A DNA stretch of 6,562 nucleotides from Candidatus Hodarchaeota archaeon (GCA_016840025.1 JAEOTF010000056.1:1-6562); one strand, 5' to 3'. Counted from the first letter of the stretch, positions 1 through 5,418 are shown. A program made the numbers and translations. Notes: generated by a model not told the origin, from the letters alone.

Positions 1-1
1 G

Positions 2-214
2 AGATTCGCCAGATGGCAACATCTGTCATCCCCATGTGCTAAATGCGTGTGGGGCAGCCCCCCGAGACGGATTTCCACTAATCGTGAGAAGGTTGGGCCA
101 TGGTTTTATACATGTCCAAGTTTGTCAGGGTTTGAAGTTTCGGTAGCGTCCTCATATACTGACACAAACAAGCCTCGTTTTCTCTATGGAAACGAGGGCT
201 TTTTCCAGGTCTAA
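2..214 (+). CDS. Partial open frame at left edge, possible degenerate GRF-type zinc ribbon
   Basis: This frame is open from the window edge for 70 codons and ends at TAA 212-214. It has no start in view, so only a C-terminal part would be present. Counting from base 2, it shows C12-x2-C15, then an N-x4-GPWFYTCP stretch with C38. That resembles the Asn/Gly, FY and Cys-Pro signature of GRF zinc ribbons, which bind single-stranded nucleic acid in topoisomerases and repair proteins. The usual fourth zinc ligand before a GFF motif is absent: the frame reads SLSGFEV. The tail also runs through a terminator-like hairpin, which is unusual for a real gene end. A second frame (3-146) is open over the same bases. 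It could be a decayed gene, a chance open frame, or the true end of an upstream gene. Confidence 0.3.
   Translation, partial: RFARWQHLSSPCAKCVWGSPPRRISTNREKVGPWFYTCPSLSGFEVSVASSYTDTNKPRFLYGNEGFFQV
171..204 (+). terminator. Hairpin followed by T-run
   Basis: AGCCTCGTTT (171-180) pairs with AAACGAGGGCT (190-200), with one bulged base and a 9-nt loop. A run of five T (200-204) follows. This is the shape of an intrinsic terminator reading rightward and would end whatever enters from the left. Confidence 0.55.
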
Positions 215-340
215 CTCAACTACAATTCTTTTAAAACGATTCTATCACAGACAAATTTGCATTTACATTAGTAAATCGCTATTCCCAGTTATTCATTTTA
301 TTAATTCCACAGTAAATCCCCTATTCACCCCTGCATAACT

Positions 341-349
341 TTTTATACT
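341..349 (+). promoter_or_regulatory. Candidate TATA box for the NHL-repeat gene
   Basis: TTTTATACT lies about 70 bases before the ATG at 416. Archaeal transcription starts about 25 bases past the TATA centre, so the leader would be about 45 nt. A second TATA-like stretch, CATATAAAC at 382-390, would instead give a near-leaderless mRNA. No strong Shine-Dalgarno is present; AGGTAAGGGA (401-410) is at best weak. Confidence 0.4.
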
Positions 350-415
350 ATTAATCCACTGATTTCTTCCTCTTTAGCTATCATATAAACAGATGAGATT
401 AGGTAAGGGATACAA

Positions 416-658
416 ATGCGAAAGTTAACACTTAACAAAAACATGAATATGCTTCTAGTAGGGAGTTTGGTCGTACTCCTAGTAGTAAATGGTTGTGTTG
501 TCCGACCTGAAAAGCCAAAGGTGTCAATAAAGGAACCCACCACCAATTTGCCGAATAAACGGGGTGAAACGTCCTCTTTGCGTGCCCTACATGCTTCAGA
601 TGAATTTGATGTTAGGTTCATAAAAAAGTGGGGATCCTATGGTTCTGGAGATGTGTAA
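416..658 (+). CDS. N-terminal fragment of the NHL protein (signal peptide plus start of blade 1)
   Basis: This 80-residue piece is what would be translated if the TAA at 656-658 is obeyed. It begins MRKLTLNKN, has a hydrophobic core at about residues 12-26 and reaches the cysteine of VNGC at 27, so it should be exported and possibly lipidated. A polar linker covers about 30-65. It then enters the first NHL repeat (KKWGSYGSGD) and stops halfway through the blade's conserved loop. On its own it has no complete domain, so an independent function is unlikely. ATG 416 is preferred because it alone precedes the signal sequence and lies downstream of TATA-like sequences. Confidence 0.6.
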   Translation: MRKLTLNKNMNMLLVGSLVVLLVVNGCVVRPEKPKVSIKEPTTNLPNKRGETSSLRALHASDEFDVRFIKKWGSYGSGDV

Positions 659-1460
659 TTTGGGGCTCCCATTGACATTGCTGTTAATTCTTCGGGGTAT
701 GTCTATGTGACTGACCTCTTAAATTACCACGTGCAGATTTTTTCCCCTATTGGAACGTTTATTGGCAAGTGGGGGTCGGGTGGCACCGGTGATGGACAGT
801 TTAATTACCCTAAAGGTATTGCGGTCAATTCTTCGGGGTATGTCTATGTGGTGGACTCGAATAATAATCGTGTGCAGATCTTTACCCCTAATGGGACCTA
901 TGTTGGTAAATGGGGGTCGTTTGGCACTAGCGATGGGCAATTTTCCGAGGCCTATGGTATTGCAGTGGATTCTAACGGTTATGTTTATGTTACCGATACT
1001 AACACTACTCTTAGCCGCATCCAAGTCTTTACCAGTAACGGCACCTTTCTTCGCAAGTGGGGGTCGTATGGTACTGGGGACGGGCAATTTACAAATCCCT
1101 ATTGTATTACCGTGGGTTCATCTGGCGAGGTCTATGTTGTGGACAGCTGGAATGATCGTGTGCAAGTCTTTACGAGTGATGGCACCTTTCTTCGCAAGTG
1201 GGGGTCGTCTGGGACCGGCGATGGACAATTCGATTCTCCCTATAGTATTACAGTGGATTCATATGGGTATGTCTATGTCACGGATCTTGGACCTGACAGG
1301 ATTCAAATCTTTAGTAGTGATGGCACATTTATTACGAAATGGGGGACTCCTGGGACTGGTGATGGACAATTTGATGATCCTTTCGGAATTGACGTGTTTG
1401 CCGAGAATATTTATGTCGTAGACCTAAATAATCGTCGTGTGCAGCTCTTTTCGGTAGAAA
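620..1460 (+). repeat. Six tandem NHL-encoding repeats, 141-bp period
   Basis: The TGG of the KWG motif lies at 629, 770, 911, 1058, 1199 and 1340. Spacing is 141 bases (47 codons) except between the third and fourth units, where it is 147 because two residues are added around TDTNTT. Units stay alike at DNA level, for example AAGTGGGGGTCG and GATGGACAATT, and repeats 4 and 5 share CTTTCTTCGCAAGTGGGGGT. Expansion by unequal recombination is likely. Confidence 0.9.
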
Positions 1461-1888
1461 TACTTTCCCAGATGCATATAGGGATGCAAGACCTGTTCGC
1501 CACAAATCAAACCATTAATGTCACCTTTTGTGTTGAAAATGGGATTGGCGTTCCTTTAAGGGATGTCTTATTGGAGATCTCTAACAGTACCCATAATTGG
1601 GCCGATTACACCAATAACACTGGACAGCATACGCTCCAGTTAGATTATACCCCCGACCAATTCACTCTAGAGGTCAATGCGTCCAAGAACGGCTATTTGT
1701 CCGACAACGAGACCTTTGTGATCTATATTGACCCACCCGCGGTCGATTATACTCCGTCTGTGGACGAATATGATCCAGCCGCCCTCGCCACCTTCGGCAT
1801 GTTCGCGGTGGTCTTTGTCGCCCCGTGGGTCGCGTTGACAGTGGGACAGTGGACACAGCGGAAGAAAAAGAACGGGAGACAGCCATAA
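707..1888 (+). CDS. C-terminal fragment: NHL propeller, Ig-like domain, membrane anchor
   Basis: This frame continues that of 416-658 beyond the stop and is open from 659. The GTG at 707 is only the first start-like codon; it encodes the valine of a blade-1 strand (GYVYVTD), so it is probably not a natural start. The piece holds the end of blade 1, five complete NHL repeats (pattern KWGs.GTGDGQF, I.V.s.GYVYV.D, R.QIF...GTF), an Ig-like domain rich in N-glycosylation sequons (NQT, NVT, NST, NNT, NAS, NET), a C-terminal transmembrane helix and a basic cytoplasmic tail. NHL propellers usually bind proteins, glycans or RNA; an extracellular location here suggests adhesion or envelope scaffolding. 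Without the upstream part it lacks a signal peptide and a closed propeller. Confidence 0.6.
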   Translation: MTDLLNYHVQIFSPIGTFIGKWGSGGTGDGQFNYPKGIAVNSSGYVYVVDSNNNRVQIFTPNGTYVGKWGSFGTSDGQFSEAYGIAVDSNGYVYVTDTNTTLSRIQVFTSNGTFLRKWGSYGTGDGQFTNPYCITVGSSGEVYVVDSWNDRVQVFTSDGTFLRKWGSSGTGDGQFDSPYSITVDSYGYVYVTDLGPDRIQIFSSDGTFITKWGTPGTGDGQFDDPFGIDVFAENIYVVDLNNRRVQLFSVEILSQMHIGMQDLFATNQTINVTFCVENGIGVPLRDVLLEISNSTHNWADYTNNTGQHTLQLDYTPDQFTLEVNASKNGYLSDNETFVIYIDPPAVDYTPSVDEYDPAALATFGMFAVVFVAPWVALTVGQWTQRKKKNGRQP

Positions 1889-1910
1889 CCATTAATCCCC
1901 TACTGTTCTC

Positions 1911-1918
1911 TTTTTTTT
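1911..1918 (+). terminator. T-tract terminator after the NHL gene
   Basis: Eight consecutive T start 23 bases after the stop codon, with no strong hairpin before them. Archaeal RNA polymerase can terminate at such T-tracts without a stem. Confidence 0.5.
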
Positions 1919-2007
1919 CGATTCTTGGCTTTGTAAGCAGTTTCACTATATTTAAGAGACCAATCTATCGTTGTTAGTAAAAAGTAGAGAATTCTAGGCT
2001 GTGTCAA

Positions 2008-2061
2008 TATTAGAGTACACAACCAAAAATTGAGTGAAACAATGCTCTAATAAGTGTGTAC
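2008..2061. other. Possible pseudoknot or bidirectional terminator between convergent genes
   Basis: TATTAGAG (2008-2015) pairs with CTCTAATA (2045-2052), and GTACACA (2015-2021) pairs with TGTGTAC (2055-2061). The two stems interleave, the order expected of an H-type pseudoknot, and share one base. The structure sits between the 3' ends of the NHL gene and the radical SAM gene, so a 3'-end role is plausible. It could also be chance pairing in AT-rich DNA. Confidence 0.25.
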
Positions 2062-2092
2062 GAAGAATTCCAAGGGAGTTAATACCGGAAAA

Positions 2093-3130
2093 TTAGGTAA
2101 TACGATCTCCAAAAAGAGTATGAAGCAAATTCCTTTCTTCTACTGTGCGACAGAACATTCCTATATTACCAAATCGTAGATTCTTTAATCCTTCATTACG
2201 CATAGCAGCGAAAGACTTGATCATTGCACCGAAACTGGGACTTCTTACATTTTTTAAAATATATTCTGGAAAAAACGCTAATAAAGTTGTAGGAATGGTA
2301 GGATCAGTTTCAGCTACTAATCGAGCTATTTGAACATGATCATTGGTTTCCACCCATCCGGGGATATATAAGGTGAGTACTTCAAGGACAAAGTTTCGAT
2401 CAATTATTTCTTGGACACTTTGGAGTATCTGCGCATTAGATGTGCCACAAAGTTTACGATAGACATCCTCATCGTAAGCTTTGATATCTAACCAAAAAGA
2501 ATCGATTCCACCTGATGCAAGAATATCTAAATTTTCAGGTATCAAACCGTATCCATTAGATTCAAGAAGAATCCATCCTTTTCCTTGATCTTTAATCTTT
2601 TCGGCTACTTCTGCATAGAATTGTGGTTGACATGCGATGTCTCCTCCTGTAAATGCAATAATATTGCGTGCTGGTCCCCACCCCTGAGGAGAAAGGACAA
2701 CTTGATGTAAATCCAATTTTTGAGGGCAGTGAGGGGATTTTCGTTGCTCAAGCACGCAGGCACCGCAGTGTTGGCACAAATCACCTGCATGCCACATTGT
2801 AGCTCGTTCACGTGGCTCTTCAACAGTTACAGTCTCTAAATATTCACCTGAAAGTTCAGCGATTTGATCTGTGGACATCCATTCGCCAGAAGCTACTTTA
2901 GAGAAATAATGAGAATGACATTTCAGACATGAATGGTTACAACCACTTTGATAGATCGAATAATAATCTTCAGGACGACTTAAATGCATAGAACGTATTA
3001 ATCGTTCGTACTGATTTTTTTTGCGCCGAAGTGTCACACGACAGGCTGGTGACTCCTTTTTATCCTTCTCTGTCAAACAAGCTCCTTGTTCTAACCCATT
3101 GTGTATCATTTGACAGAAATCAAATGTCAT
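2093..3130 (-). CDS. PflA-like radical SAM enzyme with extra cysteine cluster
   Basis: The 345-residue product has the radical SAM signature C64-x3-C68-x2-C71 (CNHSCLKC), which holds the 4Fe-4S cluster that cleaves S-adenosylmethionine. It is followed by TGGDIACQP (161-169, the GGE-type SAM-contact motif), LLESNGYG (188-195) and DIKAYD (215-220), as in COG1180 pyruvate formate-lyase activating enzyme relatives. A second cysteine set, C119-x2-C122-x2-C125 and C135, lies where glycyl-radical activases carry a ferredoxin-like insert and could bind another Fe-S cluster. The roughly 60-residue N-terminal extension (SPACRVTLRRKK, LSRPEDYYSIYQ) looks family-conserved from memory, supporting ATG 3128-3130 over Met48. 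The substrate is unknown; no glycyl radical enzyme is visible. It is 96 bases from the Arf-like gene, same strand, probably with its own promoter. Confidence 0.93.
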   Translation of the reverse strand: MTFDFCQMIHNGLEQGACLTEKDKKESPACRVTLRRKKNQYERLIRSMHLSRPEDYYSIYQSGCNHSCLKCHSHYFSKVASGEWMSTDQIAELSGEYLETVTVEEPRERATMWHAGDLCQHCGACVLEQRKSPHCPQKLDLHQVVLSPQGWGPARNIIAFTGGDIACQPQFYAEVAEKIKDQGKGWILLESNGYGLIPENLDILASGGIDSFWLDIKAYDEDVYRKLCGTSNAQILQSVQEIIDRNFVLEVLTLYIPGWVETNDHVQIARLVAETDPTIPTTLLAFFPEYILKNVRSPSFGAMIKSFAAMRNEGLKNLRFGNIGMFCRTVEERNLLHTLFGDRIT

Positions 3131-3150
3131 ATCATTGTTAGAGCTTACCT

Positions 3151-3160
3151 TCTTTTAAAT
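3151..3160 (-). promoter_or_regulatory. TATA-like box for the radical SAM gene
   Basis: On the minus strand, ATTTAAAAGA is centred about 26 bases before the ATG at 3130, the spacing expected for a leaderless archaeal mRNA. CATATACTTG (3161-3170) just upstream is an alternative that would give a short leader. AAGGT (3145-3149) is too far from the ATG to be a convincing Shine-Dalgarno. Confidence 0.4.
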
Positions 3161-3173
3161 CAAGTATATGGTC

Positions 3174-3190
3174 TATCATAACAAATGATA
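3174..3190. promoter_or_regulatory. Dyad upstream of the radical SAM promoter
   Basis: TATCAT (3174-3179) and ATGATA (3185-3190) are perfect inverted copies separated by 5 bases, just upstream of the TATA candidates. This is operator-like in position and size. A 6-bp arm in AT-rich DNA can arise by chance. Confidence 0.25.
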
Positions 3191-3226
3191 CAGTATGCGA
3201 TTTTAAGGACTAAAATGAATGTTTTC

Positions 3227-4222
3227 TTAATCTAGATAAGAATTACACGTTTCAATACAGAAATTCTTGATTCTTTCCTTAATTTTATCCATCGATAGAT
3301 CCTTGGAAAGATTTTCTTTACTGAATTCTAATATATTTTCAGCTAGTAATCTGGTATCAGAAGTGGAATCTTCTGTATTGGATACAATAATACAAGTTAC
3401 ACTTTTTCTTCGCACAATTGTCATGCTGAAGTGATCTGTGCTAACCGATTGAACTCCATCGGAGGAGAGAAATTCATCCGTTACAGAGAGTATAGATGAT
3501 AGAAATTTTGTTGATGGTTTGTCTTGGGGATTATTAATCTGATTAAGCTCAAGGTCAAGAAATGGGATGTTTTTAGGAAAAAAAAGATGAATACTACGAA
3601 TAAGATTTGATTTTAGGGGATTATTGTAAAATAATTGCTCTTTAAGCCAATTAAACGCTTCATTAATGTTTTGTCCTGTTTTATTCGATGTACAGAAAAT
3701 ATGAAACGCTTTATCATGTGTCTCTGCAAATTCTTTAAGAGCTAAAGCTTCTATTATCTCTTCAAGTGATAAATGATTTGCTAAATCCCATTTATTCGCT
3801 AAAAATGCAATCGCTTTGGCATTAGATGCCCACTCTTTTACCTGCCAAAACCATTTTCGTGCGTCATCCAATGCTGTTCGATCTGTTGCATCTAATACGA
3901 ATATAATTGCGTGGGATAATCCCACATAGTTTTGCCAAATTAATTTCCGGAATGCTGGTTGTCCCCCAAGATCGAAGAGTTGAATAAGAGTGTTTTCATG
4001 TTTTATAAACTCTATATCTAATCCTAAAGTTTGAGCCAGATTTCCATTGAAATGTCCCGTTTGAAGACGTCTTACTAATGTTGATTTTCCCGCAAAGGAA
4101 ATGCCTGTAATTGCGACCGCTAATTTATTCCGTTTTTTATTAGGAATTACCTTAATATTCGGTTGTTTAACAGGTTTTTTGGCTGATTGCACCACAAGTA
4201 AACCTTCTAAATATTTTTTCAC
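3227..4222 (-). CDS. Arf-like small GTPase fused to a longin-like C-terminal domain
   Basis: The 331-residue product has a full set of GTPase motifs: P-loop GISFAGKST (40-48), switch I Thr65, DLGGQ (84-88) with the catalytic-type Gln88, NKWD (143-146) and TSNKTG (178-183). DxGGQ is typical of Arf and Arl proteins. A basic 30-residue N-terminal extension precedes the domain, with no Gly2 for myristoylation. Residues about 206-305 look like a separate alpha/beta domain: an opening strand pair (LIRSIHLFFPKNIPFLDLEL), a helix with FLSSIL, an amphipathic strand and a hydrophobic strand (VTCIIVSN), a pattern I associate with longin/roadblock-type profilin folds. That assignment is by eye. The start used is GTG 4220-4222; no in-frame ATG lies between the upstream stop and the P-loop, and an overlapping upstream frame may be part of the gene. 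Confidence 0.9.
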   Translation of the reverse strand: MKKYLEGLLVVQSAKKPVKQPNIKVIPNKKRNKLAVAITGISFAGKSTLVRRLQTGHFNGNLAQTLGLDIEFIKHENTLIQLFDLGGQPAFRKLIWQNYVGLSHAIIFVLDATDRTALDDARKWFWQVKEWASNAKAIAFLANKWDLANHLSLEEIIEALALKEFAETHDKAFHIFCTSNKTGQNINEAFNWLKEQLFYNNPLKSNLIRSIHLFFPKNIPFLDLELNQINNPQDKPSTKFLSSILSVTDEFLSSDGVQSVSTDHFSMTIVRRKSVTCIIVSNTEDSTSDTRLLAENILEFSKENLSKDLSMDKIKERIKNFCIETCNSYLD

Positions 4223-4299
4223 ATAATTTGAGGCACTATAACAGCCTTAACGTTTTTAGGTAAATCGTAATCCATTTCTCTCAAATTCCGCAGTAACAT
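4219..4299 (-). CDS. 26-codon upstream reading frame overlapping the GTPase start
   Basis: ATG at 4299-4297 opens a 26-codon frame (starts MLLRNLREMDYD, ends VKAVIVPQIM) closing at TGA 4221-4219. Its last residues read ATGTGA on the minus strand, so the GTG start of the Arf-like gene sits inside this junction in another frame. The predicted transcription start from the TATA at 4344-4351 falls about 20 bases before this ATG, making it the first start codon on the message. It could be a leader peptide coupling translation to the GTPase, or the true N-terminus of the GTPase separated by a small indel. Removing the repeated TG of ATGTG would join PQIM directly to KKYLEGL. Confidence 0.4.
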   Translation of the reverse strand: MLLRNLREMDYDLPKNVKAVIVPQIM

Positions 4300-4325
4300 C
4301 TCAATATCGGTCTATTTAATCAATG

Positions 4326-4380
4326 TTAGTGACCACTTTTTTAATTATAAGTACATCATTAGTCACAAATTTTGACTAAT
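4326..4380. promoter_or_regulatory. Promoter with three operator-like half-sites, Arf-like gene
   Basis: On the minus strand, TTATAATT (4351-4344) is the best TATA box before the Arf-like gene. It is bracketed by related sequences. TTAGTGAC (4326-4333) lies on its downstream side. On the upstream side is a dyad, ATTAGTCA (4358-4365) and TGACTAAT (4373-4380), separated by 7 bases. The direct copies start 33 bases apart, about three helical turns. The arrangement suggests a dimeric regulator occluding TBP binding. Confidence 0.4.
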
Positions 4381-4528
4381 TGCTATAAAATTCTGATATT
4401 CCACTTGATTATTTCTACCTGATTCGTTTTATATGTTGCAGAATATTCCGAGTAAATAGAAATCTTAAAACATCCTAATTTTGTCCTATTGTCTTTGAAT
4501 AGCTTGGATTAGAAATAATTAATTCATT
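4381..4528. other. Non-coding spacer after the Rab-like gene
   Basis: AT-rich, with no start-bearing gene. A stop-free stretch of about 42 codons runs on the minus strand without a start codon; I regard it as chance. No clear hairpin terminator follows the Rab-like stop codon; only moderately T-rich sequence is present. Confidence 0.4.
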
Positions 4529-5077
4529 CTAAGCAGTAGCTCTTGCTCGTTTAATAAGCTCAATAGCCATGTCATAAAATGCTTGGTTAACATTATCTCC
4601 GGTTTTTGCGCTCGTGAGAATGAAGGGTACATTAAGTTGTTGGGCTGTTTCTTCAATTTGCAGATTAGTTACTGCTTGCTCTTCTCGGAGATCTACTTTA
4701 TTACCTACCAAAAGAAATAGAGGTGTTATTGTTTTTACATTTTGAACGCATTCTGCATGCCATTGAGCTACTTTACTAAAAGAATCCAGATTAGTCAAGT
4801 CAAAGACCAAAAATGCACCCATTGCTCCCTTATAAAAACTTGGTCGTACTTTTTTAAACTCTGTCTGGCCAGAGAAATCCCATACACTTATTGAAGCTCT
4901 AACAAAGGAGTTATCTTCCATAGTAAGGTCAAGTCTCTTTTTAAACAGATCCACCCCGATAGTCGCCTTCATTGAGTCCATAAACTTTGAATGCATATAT
5001 TGATAAATTAGAGATGTTTTCCCTACTCCACCTTCCCCCAACATTACCATTTTAAAGAGATAAGTTGTGCGAGCCAT
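4529..5077 (-). CDS. Rab/Ras-like small GTPase
   Basis: The 182-residue product is a single Ras-superfamily G domain of standard length. Motifs are GEGGVGKT (14-21), switch I Thr39 in ATIGVD, WDFSGQ (66-71) with the catalytic-type Gln71, GNKVDL (125-130) and TSAKTG (155-160). All nucleotide-binding and hydrolysis positions look intact, so it should cycle between GTP and GDP states; order and spacing are closest to Rab. DFSGQ replaces the eukaryotic DTAGQ. The tail ends IKRARATA with no cysteine, so it cannot be prenylated as eukaryotic Rab proteins are, and membrane association would need a partner. ATG 5075-5077 gives the usual short strand before the P-loop (TYLFKMVMLGEGG) and has GGAG upstream. 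The Arf-like gene follows on the same strand after 306 bases. Confidence 0.96.
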   Translation of the reverse strand: MARTTYLFKMVMLGEGGVGKTSLIYQYMHSKFMDSMKATIGVDLFKKRLDLTMEDNSFVRASISVWDFSGQTEFKKVRPSFYKGAMGAFLVFDLTNLDSFSKVAQWHAECVQNVKTITPLFLLVGNKVDLREEQAVTNLQIEETAQQLNVPFILTSAKTGDNVNQAFYDMAIELIKRARATA

Positions 5078-5085
5078 CCTAGCCG

Positions 5086-5089
5086 CTCC
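5086..5089 (-). promoter_or_regulatory. Shine-Dalgarno GGAG of the Rab-like gene
   Basis: GGAG on the minus strand ends 8 bases before the ATG at 5077, within usual spacing, and supports this start over Met10 or Met12. Confidence 0.5.
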
Positions 5090-5117
5090 ATATTATACTC
5101 TAAATCACTTCTACTTC

Positions 5118-5124
5118 TATATAT
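5118..5124 (-). promoter_or_regulatory. TATA box of the Rab-like gene
   Basis: TATATAG/ATATATA-type sequence on the minus strand places transcription start near 5095, giving an 18-nt leader that contains the GGAG. TATAATAT at 5091-5098 is too close to the ATG to serve this start. Confidence 0.45.
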
Positions 5125-5148
5125 CTAAATCAGTTCTTCTTCTTCCAA

Positions 5149-5163
5149 ATATGATAATCATAT
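5149..5163. promoter_or_regulatory. 15-bp palindrome upstream of the Rab-like promoter
   Basis: ATATGATAATCATAT is a perfect 7-1-7 dyad about 25 bases upstream of the TATA box at 5118-5124. Size and position suit an operator or activator site. The neighbouring RHH protein is a candidate binder, by context only. Confidence 0.35.
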
Positions 5164-5382
5164 CTATCCAATACATTGACTCATTCTTCAAAAATTTATA
5201 TCTTAAAAATGTCTCAAAGTCTTCTGGTAGGCGATAGAATAAGACCTTTATCGTTCCAATGTCCGTATCTTTTCACTTTTTCAGATAGAGAAACGGATTT
5301 TTGGATCCACAGTAAAAATTTATTGCTATTCCCATAAATGTTCTGCAAATTGTACCAATATTGCCGTACTATTCTCTTAAGG

Positions 5383-5415
5383 AAAAAAAAATTAAAAGCC
5401 CTGTTAGGCTTTTTT
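5383..5415. terminator. Hairpin terminator, T-runs on both strands
   Basis: AAAAGCC (5394-5400) pairs with GGCTTTT (5407-5413) around a 6-nt loop. Read on the minus strand, it starts just after the RHH stop codon and is followed by nine T (5391-5383), a strong terminator for that gene. On the plus strand the hairpin ends in six T (5410-5415), so it could work both ways. Confidence 0.7.
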
Positions 5416-5418
5416 GTT

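Larger units (their letters stand above)
416..1888 (+). pseudogene. NHL-repeat surface protein gene interrupted by an in-frame TAA
   Basis: Read in one frame, 416-1888 is 490 codons plus the final TAA, with a single internal TAA at codon 81 (656-658). Residues 1-27 form a signal peptide ending VNGC, close to a lipobox. Six NHL repeats follow, with the KWG tryptophan at 72, 119, 166, 215, 262 and 309: a predicted six-bladed propeller ending near 348. An Ig-like beta domain spans about 350-438. A hydrophobic helix (about 456-478) and a basic tail (RKKKNGR) close the protein. This predicts an extracellular, membrane-anchored binding protein; eleven N-x-S/T sequons fit glycosylation. The other blades read G-D-G-Q-F where the first reads G-D-V-stop-F, so a CAA glutamine codon probably became TAA. 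The sixth blade needs the sequence before the stop. Alternatives are an assembly error or readthrough. Confidence 0.8.

Noticed and set aside
1..170. 3' end of an rRNA, SRP RNA or RNase P RNA
   Set aside because: Slightly higher GC suggested it, but I could not find the conserved signatures of any of these RNAs.
656..658. TAA as a recoded sense codon
   Set aside because: Recoding known in archaea uses TAG (pyrrolysine) or TGA (selenocysteine). All other genes in the window end normally at stops, including TAA.
707..709. GTG as a genuine start of a separate NHL gene
   Set aside because: It encodes a conserved valine inside a blade-1 strand; the in-frame sequence before it is also NHL repeat, and starting here removes the signal peptide.
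629..1345. CRISPR array or non-coding satellite
   Set aside because: The 141-bp repeats keep frame and encode NHL motifs; there are no short identical repeats with unrelated spacers.
719..1421. Antisense and alternative-frame open frames across the NHL gene
   Set aside because: They mirror the repeat periodicity and give low-complexity products with no recognisable domain; the NHL frame explains the sequence.
5273..5275. TGA as selenocysteine joining a short upstream frame to the 51-codon segment
   Set aside because: Some Asgard archaea do encode selenoproteins, but there is no redox-type context and no visible SECIS-like hairpin; a decayed or chance frame is simpler.
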